Below, piece by piece: positions 34,165 through 46,400 of a stretch of 64,000 nt of DNA. Made by a program: the position numbers and the translations under genes. Source of the DNA: Guillardia theta CCMP2712 (Eukaryota; Cryptophyceae; Pyrenomonadales; Geminigeraceae); NCBI RefSeq assembly GCF_000315625.1, contig NW_005434622.1, positions 1 through 64,000 of the forward strand. The letters run 5' to 3'. Each line of letters starts with the position of its first letter. Positions within the stretch are counted from its first letter, which is position 1. The notes under the pieces are model-generated. The model saw only the letters and a list, made by a program, of their open reading frames with translations. It searched no databases and was not told where the DNA came from.

Positions 34165-34674
34165 TTAGCGCAGGCCAGCAAGCAAAGCTATATCCACCTG
34201 CACTTCCTGTACCTTCTCTAAGATGTGCTTTTGATCGCGGTCATCCATGTTGGAGAACAGGGCTGGTGCGAGCTTGGTCCATGCTTCAAGCAACGTGAAG
34301 AAAGCTTCTCTCTTCAGCACTAACAGCTCGCAGTCCGTGTTTGCTATGGCTATTGTGTAACCCTCCTCGTTAAGCAACATGCTTGTCTCTGCGAAGTGAT
34401 CCCCATCGGACAAATTCTTGGTTTGCTTTCCTGTATCATGAACAGAGACTTCTCCACGGCTTATGAAGAACATACAGCAAAACGTGTTTGGACCGTTGAT
34501 GACATAGCTGCTAGCCTCGTACTTCTTCCATTCTGCTGCTGCTGCAAACTGTTCCAAGAAAGCAACGCTGCAATCCTGTAGCAATGCAGGCACGTTGCAA
34601 TCATGACCCTCCACCACGAGTCGAGACCTTTGCGCTTCCCTCGCATTGGTCGCGACAGAGGACCCACAACCCAT
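34165..34674 (-). CDS. Cyclic-nucleotide-binding-domain protein with N-terminal acylation motif
   Basis: A single exon of 169 residues. It begins MGCGSS, a strong N-myristoylation plus palmitoylation signal, so attachment to membranes (plasma or flagellar) is likely. Residues about 30-150 form one cNMP-binding-domain fold: LLQDCSVAFLEQFAAAAEWK, MFFISRGEVSVHDTGKQ, then the phosphate-binding-cassette region DGDHFAETSMLLNEEGYTIA and ELLVLKREAF. The usual FGE..L..........R in the cassette is replaced by FAETSML and no Arg is present at the expected site, so cAMP/cGMP binding may be weak or absent. No kinase or channel domain is attached. It lies 80 bp upstream of, and in tandem with, the 33235-34084 gene. 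Confidence 0.85.
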   Translation of the reverse strand: MGCGSSVATNAREAQRSRLVVEGHDCNVPALLQDCSVAFLEQFAAAAEWKKYEASSYVINGPNTFCCMFFISRGEVSVHDTGKQTKNLSDGDHFAETSMLLNEEGYTIAIANTDCELLVLKREAFFTLLEAWTKLAPALFSNMDDRDQKHILEKVQEVQVDIALLAGLR

Positions 34675-36196
34675 GTTGACAGATGGACGCGGAAAAGGTC
34701 CAATTGAGAGATCGCTGGGGCCGACTAGAGCTGTTTTATATGCCTACCTTCTTTTGCTGATCACTTGTACATGATTCCTTTGTCGCTTCGTAGACTTTTT
34801 TTGGTTTTTTTGCGATGAATTTGATGTACCCACAACCTGCGCAGCATGTGCATCAGACAAGTTATTTTTGTCGCTCTGTTCCTGTTTCATAAAGGATTGC
34901 TAGTTTTATACGTGCAAACTTCCAACCACTTGCTCCTGCACTCTGTACTCACATGAAACCGGAAATCATAGTGATCGTGTCAAGTATTACGGCTAATACT
35001 GATGTTCTCAGCTCTAGCCTTGTTGCCGGGAGCTGGCTCTATCGACTCAGCCTTTTATGCTCTTCTCCTCCTGACTTCAGCCATCCTCTTCCTCCATGTC
35101 CACACCTTCGTTACTAACTAGCTCTCCCGAGATTCTCGTCCCGTGTTTTTGACCCTCGTCTACCCCACCCTTTCATATCTCAATTGATTGCTACCCCACC
35201 TACTACAAACATCCAGAATTTACCCCTACCCCATCTATGTTCAGGTAAAGTACCCCTCATTCATCTATGTTTCGGATATGAATTACCAATGACCCCTGCT
35301 GTCATCCACCCCCTTTTGATCGAAGTGAAAGAGATCTATCAACTCCGAATCCCCTTCTCCGACTCTATCTGTTCCTACCCCTACCCATACCCCTCCCCTG
35401 CCTCTACCCCCTCCACCCCCTTGTTTCCCTACGAGTCTTCCTACCGAGTGACCCCTACCCTACTCCCCCTACAACCGCCGCTCAGCGACGCTCAACTGAA
35501 CTTTGACCCACGACCCCCTTGATTTTAATTGGTTCAAATTGAAAAGATTCAATGTACACGGGATCTAGAACCAGTTCAAGTGCGAATCAATTCGAATGAA
35601 ACTTTAAGATACATCTCACGGACTGCCAGGCTGACAGTCGGCTCGCACGGTACCACATGGCCCATGGCGCTTCTTCCGGATGAGTAAAGTTTGTATGTGC
35701 TTCTACATGAGTAAAGTTTGTATCTGCTTCTACATGAGTAAAGTTTGTGTTTCTGGATGAGTAAAATCTGTGTCTTGTTTCTAGATGAGTAAAATCTGTA
35801 TGTTGTTTCGAGTCGCAGTACGGTGGATGAGCAGCGAGATGTCATGACGAGTGCAAGTCATATTCTTAACTTCTGCTATGTCCATCGTCAGGCGGCTCTA
35901 CACCGATGCCGTCTGGCATGACAGTGACGGAGTTGAGAGTGACTGTACCATGCTGCAAGAGAGAGTGCCACCGAGACAGAAAAGATGCTCCGACCTCACA
36001 AGTGGCTGCAAGCAACTTCCCTGCCTGATGGGTGAAAGGAGGTGTCCACTGTGATGTAAAGGGAGCCATGCGCGATGGAACCAGGAAAGAATTTTCAAAG
36101 CAATCGCCCAGCCAATGTATTGAGAACTGGAGTGCATTTCCAGAAGCAAGATAGAGAGGAGGAGTTCATTTGCCCTTTCATGTCAGAAGTTCATTC
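34675..36196. other. Intergenic, CT-rich with a minisatellite
   Basis: 1.5 kb. 35100-35520 is strongly C- and T-rich on the plus strand (repeated ctacccc). A 27-bp minisatellite follows at 35680-35812. No coding evidence on either strand. Confidence 0.55.
35680..35812. repeat. Minisatellite, about 27-bp unit atgagtaaagtttgt...
   Basis: Five units start at 35680, 35707, 35734, 35757 and 35785. Each begins ATGAGTAAA followed by GTTTGT or ATCTGT. Units 1-2 differ at one base; units 4-5 form a second subtype. The core GAGTAAA also occurs in the dispersed motif. Confidence 0.88.
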
Positions 36197-39100
36197 TTAG
36201 CGATGAGAAAAAGGAGAATCCTTGAGTCGCTTCTTGGGGATCTCATCCTCAACCTCCTGGCAACACAAGGTTCAGTGAGGGATATTGCTATCGTCGTCGT
36301 GATGTCTTACCCTAACTGCGTGCCGAGCGCCTCGCTTTGGAGTGAGGATCTCCCTACTGCTCGACTTGCTCACTGATATAGCAGTAGAGACTGAGGAGAG
36401 ATGAGTTGACTGCTCAAGGGCATTGATCTTCTCCTGCTGCTCTGCCATGCTCGTGCAGAAATCCTTGATCTCCTGCAAACACGCTCACATCATCCTGTTG
36501 AGGCAACAAGCAGCCAACACTCACGCGCAGCAACCTGTCTATCTCTCCTGCGGCATTCGTGTCTTCTTTCAGCTTCTGTTGCGTTCTCGACATGTAGTCG
36601 TTGGCTACTCCCAGCACGTTGCTCGACCTTTTCTCTTTGCTGGCCACGACCCTCGAGCCGTTCCACAGGAGCACGTTGTTGGGCGCGTCAAGCCCGACCG
36701 CCATCTCTCCTGCAGCTGCCCGGTAGGCGCGCGCATCCTGGTGTAGCTCGAACACAACTAGCCTGCCAAAGAAGCGACGAGCAAGCGAGTCGAGCATCGC
36801 GTCTCCTGCCCTTACTTGCCTCACAAACTTGTTGGCCCTTCCCAGGGCAGCGCGAGGAACCTCGTCGCTTGCTCCGTCGGGCGAGTCGATCATGTCCGGG
36901 AGAGCGATGGCGCGCAGGTCGGCAGTGTCAGGGTTACGGGAGAGCCTGTCCTCGACGTACTTGTTCATCTGGTGGCTGGAGGAGAAGACGAGGGTGGAGA
37001 GCTCAGCACCAAAGGCGGTCGAGATGGCGACCTGCAGCTCCGTTGCCCTGCTGTCGTCGATCTGATACAAGGAGGCCGGGCAGCCCAGGCACGAGTGGCC
37101 CTGTGGGATCTTGGCTTCATACTTGCAGGGCAGAAAGGTTGCCTTGCTCCAGCGAGTCGCCTTCTCCTCGAGCTCTCGCTGGATAGATCGAACCTTTGAC
37201 AGCCAGCGCTCGCATACTTGACCTTTCTGCGCATCGGCTGCGGCATCAAGTTCAAGAGAAAGTTGAGTGATCTCATGGGAGAAGCAGCTTTTAGTCGGCA
37301 TCGTTTGTAGGCAGTTCTTGATCTTCCTCTGTGACTGCTCCAACTCGTTGCGGCAACGTGAGATCTCGATCTTCGTTGCTCTCGTCCTCTCTTCTTCTTC
37401 TTCAGCGAAGCTAGCAGCATCTCCATCCACGTCTTCTGCGTCATCGGTGACCGTGTCGTAATGCACGAGGTTGACTTGATGCTGTTTGCTGGGCACAGGC
37501 GGGTCAAAGTTGCAGGCTGTGTCGAAGCACACAGTGCATCGCGACAGATCGCGACCATCAGACCAGCGGCGCGGCTTGAGGCGGAACGACGAGCATCTGC
37601 CAGGACAGGAGGAGGAGAGCTGGACAGGTTCAGCCTCAATCTCAAAGTCGTCGACCTCCAGCACGCGCGGCGAGATCGAAAGCTTCCAGTCGGAAACAGG
37701 ATGGTAAGAGGTGGGCTGATAAAGGCGATCGGCAGCGTGTACGCTGAAGGTAAAGCGATTCATCGATCCTTCTAGTTTGCAGCTTGGCAGGAGAATACAA
37801 TGTACCGGTCCTGAGAACAGATCGTTACTCGCGTCACAACAGAATCTGAATGATGTTACCTGGCTCGACCTTCACCTTGCAGGCCGTTGACTTTGTTGTC
37901 TTTGACGAACCTAGCCTTGTGTCTTCGAACACTGCTTTGATCTTCAGGTCGTTCCCAACCTCGTTCAAGGAGAACATGCAGATAAGCTGGTTGCCTTCAA
38001 ACGATATTGGGGTCGTTCCTAACTCCACGTCCTTCTTTCCATTGGCAGAGCAAACAAGCTTCACATCGGGTATTTCAGAGCTGAATTTCAACTCTTGCCC
38101 GTCCTCTGTGTGGAAGGTGATCTTGGCCGTGAAGTCTGCGGTCATCCGATCTCCTGACACTGTCGCCTGGAGGTGCTTGACGCTTGGCTCAACCTCGAGT
38201 CCAAGTTGCTGCACGGTGTTTCCAGGCATGGAGACAACCACCAGCTCCAAGCTCTTCAACTTTTTTGATTTCAGTGTGATCTTGTGTTGCCCCTTGGGCA
38301 GAGGGGGCAGACGAGCGAGTCTGTAAACAGTTTCTCGACCTTGCTCCCTCCACTTCTGTAGCTTTGCGGAAGATGACTTGGGGATGTCAAGCGTGAGATC
38401 GGTATCCCAGTGCTCTGACAGGTTGTTGCCGGAGCAGTCGGTCACCTGAAAGAAGATCTCGCAAAGATACTCGAGGTTGCTGGGGACCTGAAGGGGAAAC
38501 AAATTCGTGTGCCTGCCATCCAGCATGATCTCCGAAGCCTTGCCGGCATGCAGTTCAATCTGACTCTCAATCGCCTTCATCACATACCATTGCTGAGCAT
38601 ACTTCTTCTTAGGTTTGATCTTCATCTCCATCCGAAACGTTCCTCGAGCTGGTTTGCACTTGATGTAAACATTTCTCATCTGAAAGTCATTGTCATGAGT
38701 AGTGATGTTGCCCTTTGCTTTGACCCCTGACACTTCAACGCCCTGACTGTCCTTCATTAAGATCTCCCGTTCTTCGCGCTCGTTGGTTTCAAACTTGAAG
38801 GTGTACGTCTCGTGGTCAATGTCGAAATCTCCAAAGTTATCGATGACGAGGCCGTTGCGATCGCACACGAAACCTCTTAGGCTGAAACTTTCTCCAACAA
38901 CAACCTTGTCCCGCTCGACTTGCAGCCTCAGCAGAGCTGGTTCACCTCGATTCACTCTGACCTGAATTTTCAGATCCTGAGGAATGCCATTATCATTGTT
39001 GATGTTGATGGAATACGTCTCATCTTGCTTTGCGACAAACTCTGGCAGTAGCAGCTTCTTAGCCTTCGCAGGTCGGAACTTCAATGGGCTCCCTGCTTCC

Positions 39101-42100
39101 TGCCAGCTACACCTGACCTCGACAGTTTCCTTCAAGTCAATGCACGGCTGCATTGTCTCGTCTTTCGCGAGCAGGAACAGGTTGTCAAGAACAGTGCCAT
39201 AATCAACCTCGATCACCACTAGAGCATCTCCTTCTCCAAGAATCTTTCCCTGCTGGCTAATCAAGAACCTCACCGGCGTCCCGCTGGTCTTGAGGGGGAA
39301 AGACATTCTTCGATGCAGCAGCTTATCGTCGCTGTGCAGGAAGAAGTCGAGAGATGCCTGGAGGTCAGCTGTGCATTCATCGCAGCAGGCGAAGTAAACG
39401 TCCTCGTTCAGCACGCAGACGTCAAGTCGGTCCATCAAGGAATGATGAAGCACAAGAATCCTCTTTTGGATCCTGTCAATGTTCAACATCTCAGGGCCAC
39501 CCTCCGCAGGTACGAGAAGGCGGGAGCTATCGCTCGTAGCGTTGAAGTACTTGACCCACCAACAGCACCTCCCTCGCTCCTTGCTCACTGACTCAAGCCT
39601 GCCCTGTTGATACTTGTACCGGTTGGGTTGATCTGAATCGAGGCGCACGAGCAGCCAGTCACCCTTGGTAAAGAATCCATGCTCATGGCAAAAGAATCCC
39701 GCAGGTTCTTCTTGCTTCTCCAACAGACTTCTCCAAGTATCGTTCAGGTTTGCTCCGATTTGATTGTGCTCCTGCGTCTTTTTCTTTGCTCCCCACGCGC
39801 TGACAACACTGCAGTTCTTCACCTTTGCGGTTCTCTTGTCAGCAGGTCTGTTGAAGTACAAACTTTGCAGACGTTTGTCCATAAGGAGAATGCATTTTCC
39901 GGCAAATAAAGGGCAGCTGATGTAACTACTCTCAAGCCGTAGATCAGTGCTGGTGACGAACATCTTTGCTGTTTCACCAATGGTGTCACACGGATTGCTG
40001 TACCTGTCTTTGATGGAGCAAGAAATATCAGGGAGCTCAGACAGGTTAGTAAGCTCCAGGCCTTGACTGCAGTCAACAGGCTCTACCTCGATGCACTGAG
40101 GATCTCCATGCTGGACCTCGAGATCAAAGTCCACATGAACAGACGATCCACTCTCACTCGTGACGATGAGCGTTGCCTTGAACTTGCCAGCACTCCCATC
40201 TCGAGCCTCCAAGATCTTCATTTCTATCGCGTCTTCGTGCAACGTTGTCTCTACTTGCAACTGAGGAGGTCTGCTTGCAATGGAGAAGGATTGCTCTACT
40301 TGGCTTAGCTTGATCCTCGGCTTATGCATTTCTTGGGGGCTGACAACGTTGTCGTACTCGTCATACAAGGTAGCCTTGAACGAGGACTGGCGTCCGAACC
40401 TGATCGAGACCACTCGGACATCATCGTTCATCTTCACTTTGCTCACATCTCCTGCAACGACCCTGAAGCGAAGGGGAGTGCAAGCGATGGGGTGATGAGG
40501 TAAAGTGGACTCAAGACTCACAGTGTACTCGCCAGCCTTTGTCAAGAAGACAGGGTCGGTGCCGAAAGGATCGTTACGATCAGGAAGAACAAATTTCTCC
40601 TGCTTCATGTCTTCCTGGTGGAATATCACATGCAACGTACACATTGGATTGACGTCGATTCTCGCTCCGAGGTGATTGCGACACTCGAGCTTGAGTACGC
40701 GCTGATCGCCAGCTCGGATTCGCTTCTTGCTCTGAACGAAGAAAACTTCACTGGCGAGGTTTCCTTTGTTCTTCTCCTTGTGCTCTTCAAAGGTTGCCGC
40801 GTCAATCAACCTCATCGACCAGTCTGGAATCTCTTTTTGCTCCACATTTTCAAAGCGATTGTTTGTCTCTAGCATCAAAATCTCTACCTTCCCCTGATGG
40901 AGGCTGTTGCGATGCTGTAGAAACCGTCGGATCTGCCCGACAAGTAAGCTCTTTTTGTCCTTGTTTTCCAAATGAGCCTCTTCAGCCTCGAACACCTCAA
41001 CGTAGTCACCGACGTTGAACTTCTTGCCGCTGAAAGTGATAGACTGGTGGGTGAAAATGCGTTGGTTTGTGTCAAACTCAGCGTCTTCATCCTCGAAGGT
41101 GATTTCTTCGTCATACTTGCGGTGACACAACAGCAGCCAGGTATCATATGCCTCAGACAGAACCTTATCCTTAAAAGCTTTTTGCACTCTCGACAGATTT
41201 CCTTCTCTTTGATGCAATTTGGTCTTGTCGGCTTCCGGTGCAATGTCTCTGTCAACAAACATGATTCCAAATGCTCTGTTGCGTACATCAGCTGAGATGT
41301 TCAACTTCGTTCTTTTGCTCTTGCTCTTCTGCATGAACTCGGGCATAAATTGATCTGCTAGCAACCATCGCCCCATCCAGAAAGTCATGAATCTCCTGTG
41401 CTCCGCGCAAGATAGACCAAACAGTCTGTCCACAAATTGAATCGTTTCACTGTTGTTTCGTTTCGGGAAGTAAAACACGGCTCCCATAACCATCGTTTTC
41501 TTGAAAACGAGATCTTTCCGCTTGTATTCTCTCAAGTCAAGGTAGAGAGGAAAGCAGTCAACAGCAGCGTCGCTCAGCAGCGTGTCAAGACAACAGCTAC
41601 TCGCACAATGAGCCACCGTCATCTCCTGAACAACTTCATGTCCTTTCTGACCTTCTGAGGTCACCTTGAGGTTTAGTTCCAGGTGCGGTAAAGTTTTCGC
41701 CTCGTCAAGCAGCTGAATCGCCTTAATCAGCTTGTTCTTATCATTCACCATCCTTGTTGTCACTTCGATGTTTCTAATCTCCTGAACGTCATTCTCGCAA
41801 ACACATGTCTCCTGACATGCTCTCAGAATTTTCTGCGCCATGAGATAGAAACCGGGCTTGCTCCCTTGAGATTGGTTCACTCCAAGATACATGAAGTACA
41901 TCATTCGCAGACTCTTGATAGTCTCAAGTATCCCCTCGTCGGCGGGCAAGCTCCCGGTCTCGAGCAAGGTCGTGTCGAACTCATCGATGACTATCTTGCA
42001 GTAGCTCGCATTCACCATTCCTGCATCCTCCAACCGTCTCGCAAAGCTCGATGCAATCCATGCGTTGGGGTCCGAATCCTTCACCGAGTTCTCAATCATT

Positions 42101-42942
42101 GAGCCCTTGCTTTTGCTAATGATACGAATGGTCTTTCCGAGTAGATTGCATGCATTCTTGGATCCGACTCCATACCGGGAGAAACTTCCTCCAAAGTATC
42201 TGAGGAAAGATCGACTGGATGGATCATACCGGCGTTGCACATCTGCTCTCGCTGAGCCGTACTGAAGCAATTTCTTTGGGTCTGCGCAGCCAACCCCATT
42301 GTCATGCAGAGAAAATCGTTTCTGGATCAAGTCGATGATAATCTCAATCTTCTTGCTCTCTTCGATTCCAGTCTGCATGACGGCTTCGATCGCGTTGTCC
42401 AACAGCTCCCCAAGAGCTGAAAGAAATGTGTAGTTGCTGATAGAGCCCTCGATGAGTCGCCGCTTGTTGGGAGCGATACTAGTGATCCATTCACACGTAT
42501 CGTTGACTGAGACCGAGTCAGCACAAACAAACATCAGCATTCTTGCCGCACGGCTCATGTCGCTCACCATCGTATACCAGGCGCACTTCGCACGCACTGT
42601 CTTGGAAGTTTGACAACAAATCTTGGAAATCTTTCAGCTCACCGCCTTCACCACTCATAGCGCAAAGCTTCAGCTCCTTCGGCATGCGTGAGAAACAGCA
42701 GGTATGGATTTGATCACCTCTTCTCCTGACCATCCCAGTTTGCTGAGCTTGCGCTTCACCTCTGCCAAGACTTGCGGTATGCTGCTGAAATCTTGGCATT
42801 TGAGTTGGATAGGGCTGTGAAAGCCAACAAGTCAGACGCAAACAGCTGTATTGCTCCGTTACCTCTCGATGCGAGGAACTTCGTTTCTGATCCTATCCGC
42901 TATGTAGATTTTCAGCACGTCGCTGTCGCGATAATCGCTCAT
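36197..42942 (-). CDS. SMCHD1-like chromatin protein: GHKL ATPase plus SMC hinge
   Basis: About 2,146 residues. Exons are 42942-42863, 42814-42718, 42676-42568, 42506-37860, 37810-36525, 36472-36311 and 36256-36197, with introns of 41-61 nt and all phases agreeing. The N-terminus (MSDYRDSDVLKIYIADRI) may be a ubiquitin-like fold as in SMCHD1. The GHKL ATPase follows: GELLDNAIEAV (catalytic Glu and Mg-binding Asn), LHDNGVG and FGGSFSRYGVGSKNA. A long middle of Ig-like beta repeats includes a possible BAH-like stretch (VGDYVEVFEAEEAHLEN). Near residues 1890-2055 is an SMC hinge (LYQIDDSRATELQVAIS), flanked by a coiled-coil. The C-terminus has an NLS-like PKKRLKDS. Animal SMCHD1 and plant GMI1/DMS11-type proteins act in gene silencing and repair, so a chromosome-binding role is inferred. 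The gene is divergent from the STAND receptor. Confidence 0.92.
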
Positions 42943-43470
42943 GGCGCCGACTCGTTCGAAACCTGCAAGAAAGCACGCCAATCAAGGGGGGAAGACAGAG
43001 AGCGCGTGCTAGAGCGCGGCAGCAGAAGGAGGAACAAGGAGGAGGAGAGACTAGGGGGAGGAGGATGGACTAGGGGGAGGAGGAGGGACACGTGGGAAGA
43101 GGCGGGTCGAAGTAGAGCAGAAGCGAGTGGGCGGGGAGTATAAATGCGGTCTGGTAGCTAAGAAACCCGTACAAGTACAACTCTCAGTACAAATGCCTCA
43201 CTTCTCCTGGTACAACAGCGTGTACCGTACCACATTCATTACCAGTACTACTTTCAGTACCTGCAGTACTCTCTTCTCAGCTAAGGCATACTGGCTCAGT
43301 GGACTCGTAGTAGCTCCTCAGTCATCTACTAGGAAAGTGTACCGGGTCAAAGTTCGTGGAAGTGCTACTACAGCCCCACTCAAACGGTTTGACCTTTTTT
43401 TTCCCTGGGCCGCCGCTAACATGACTGATTTTTTACTTAACTTTGAGTAAAAGACTCGCCAATCACTACC
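42943..43470. other. Divergent promoter region with GTAC-rich tract and dispersed motif
   Basis: Starts with a purine-rich stretch (43010-43135, agggggaggagga). A GTAC/AGTAC-rich tract follows (43160-43330), then a short GC patch and dispersed motif copy 5, ending 19 nt before the receptor ATG. No gene found. Confidence 0.6.
43435..43451 (+). promoter_or_regulatory. Dispersed motif ACTTAACTTTGAGTAAA, copy 5
   Basis: Perfect copy preceded by ACTGATTTTTT, 19 nt upstream of the ATG of the NACHT-WD40 gene. This close spacing makes a core-promoter or 5'-leader role plausible. Confidence 0.6.
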
Positions 43471-46400
43471 ATGATCACTCAGGCCCGCCTCCCTTACTCG
43501 ACCCTTGACGGCATGTCCGCCTCAGGGAGAAAGGCCTTTGTCCACCAGCTGCCCATGAAGCGCAGGGTGGCAGCGGCATGGTCGGGTTGGACTCTGAGAG
43601 GAGATGAGAAGCGATCAAGGTCCGAGGGAGACGGAAGAAGCGGCTACCGAGGAAGCCTCGTCTCTGCCGATGGCTTGCGTGCTGGACCCAAGCATGACCT
43701 GCAGACTCAAGCGAGAGAGCTCGGGCTCACTTTGATGGCACACCCTGCCACGAAGCACCGGGAAGGTGCGGAGCAGGAGATCTGCTACAAGACATACCAG
43801 AGTCCGAGTCGAGAAAACCAGGAAGAGGGGGACGAGGAGGAGGAGGAGGAGGAGGAGGAGCGGGAGAGAAGTTGCAAGAAAGTTCAGAGTACGACGGCCG
43901 CAAATGATCCACGAGGCATTGTTGTCTCCAGCGATGATTTGGTTCTCGGACGGAAGTTTGATCTCCAGGAGGATGCAGAAGCGCTGGGTATGATCGTGAC
44001 ACCTCAAGGACGATACGTCCTCGGATCGTCTAGGCAGCGCAGGATGTTTGCCTCCAGCCTTGCTTCCGGGCAGATCCTCTGGGAGAGTGACGGCCCGGTA
44101 ACGGAAGAGGACGTGAAGGAGGTTCTGCACGCCATGACTAGACTAGATCAATCCATCCACATCAACACGGGCACTCACGGCACTGCAGACGGAGGGCTCT
44201 TGACAGCAGGCGGTAACACCATCGATTTTTTCTTTGAAGACTATCGCACTATCAAGGAGCTGGAGCAGCCAGCCAAGGTTTCCATTCATATGGTGACGTC
44301 GCAAAGCGATCCCTTCTTGCCGCTCAAGGCGAACATGGTCATCAACGCGTGGTGTCACAGCTGCATGTACGGCTTTGCCGACAAGGTGGACATCGAGACG
44401 GGGAGGATAGTCGAGTGGACGTATGGGAGCCTGCCGAGGCGTCTCCGCGAGATCCTGAAGCAGATGCTCGGAGATGAGGAGAGCGTTGATGACGCGATGG
44501 AGTGCTTCGTTGAGACGAGCTGCTCCGAGACCGACCCCGACGTCGATGCGACAGCTAGAGTGTCATCGGACCACCTTCTGGACAAGTTCATGCACAACAC
44601 GGGTAAGCGCGTGCTGCTGCTACTAGGAATGACAGGAGCAGGCAAGTCAACATTGGGCAAGAGGTGGGCGATTCAGATGGGCGAGGCATGGCAGGTGGGA
44701 AAGCCTTATCCGGTATACCTCCACCTACCTCGGTGTAGGTCTGTGAAAGAGTATTTCGAGGAAGTAGGATCGCTGACATCGGGCGGGGAGCGGTCTTGGC
44801 GAAATTTCGTGCGCAGACACACGTTCGTTGTAGTGTTGGACTCGTATGATGAGATGGGGACCATGGAGAATGTTGTGGAGAAGGTGTTCAAGGAGCTGGC
44901 AGGCTGCAGAGGGATCAAGACGATTGTCACTTGCAGGAGTGGCTATCTCAAGAAAGAAGGAAAGTCCAACACGCTGTTCTGGCCTCCTGGACTTGAAGGG
45001 AGAGATGCCCTACAAGTTGCCTGGGTTTGCGAATTGAGCCTGTCAAACAAAGAACAAGTAAACCAATACATTGATAACCATATCAGAAAGCGGGTGCATA
45101 CTGAGTGGAGCAAGAAGCAGTACGACGAGGCGATCAGGTCGATGCCAGAGCTTCAATTTATAGTGAGCACGCCCTACACGCTCAAGGTATTGCTGGTCGT
45201 GCTTCCCTCCTTGCACCGGAAGTTCATAAAGAAGCCAAAGTATACACTCACTCGGCATAACATACACAAGGAGTACGCGAAGGAATGGTACAGGAGAGAA
45301 TGGGATAAGCTTAAGCAGAATGTGAACATGGCTATCAAGGTACGGGAAGAAGAGGTTGATGACGGGAACTTCATGGCCTGGTATTCCAACGCTGCTCAAC
45401 AGCTCTGCCTTCACATGCTCATGGAGCATAAGAATTTCATCCTACATAAGGCAGAGGGCTCGTTTCTGGCGGGCCCGCCTTTCAATCTTTCAATGAGAGA
45501 AGGCAAAGTTGAGAAGAAGCTAGGATACTGGCTTCTGAGGGGATGTCTGACTAGACTGAAGGTGCACAAGCATCAGAACACTCTTGAAGTCAGCTTTGCC
45601 CATGACATGCTGCGCAGCTTCTTCCTTGCCCGTGCAACCTTCGCGCAGCTTCAAGCACAGATTGATGGAGCACCAGCGAGTCTGTCGGTGCGAAACCTCC
45701 GAGGCGAGGTCGAGACGATCAAGGAGCACGCCATTGTCGTGCAGAGCAAGCGCAAGTACCAGGAGAGGCTGTTTGACGTCATCAGAGCCTCGCGGGAGGA
45801 CGGAAGCGAGGCGACGGGGAGTGCGTCAGCAAACGCGGCTACGATCTTGGTAGCAGCGAGCGTGAGCTGGTCGGGTCTAAACCTGTCGGGGGTGCGATTG
45901 GCAGAGGCGATCTTGAGGAACGGCATCTTCCATCGGACGGACTTGAGGCGGGCTGACCTTTCCGGGGTGGACGCGAGCCACGGATACTTTGTGGAGACGC
46001 GGCTGGAGGGAGCGCAGCTGGATGGAGCTGACTTTGGGGAGAGGGCGACAGTGAGGATCGAGTGCGAGGAGGTGAGATGCGGGGCGTTCGAGCCCGGGGG
46101 AGAGGCTCTTGCAACAGTGTCGAAGGACGGGAAGATGCGGGTGTGGGATGTGGAGACCGGTAAGTGTATGAGGGAGCTTGGGGGTGGAGGGGAAGAGATC
46201 GATATGATACGATGGAGGGCTGATGGGAAGAGGCTGGCGTCGGGGTCAAGGAGGGGAAGGATAAGGGTGTGGGACGTTGAGGCAGGAGAATGCTGCCTTG
46301 AGCTTTTGAGAGAGGAGGAGATAGGGGAGATAGGCTGGATGGGGGACGAGAGGATCGCTTGGTGGACGCACAGGGAGAAATACTGCATTCAAACAATGGA

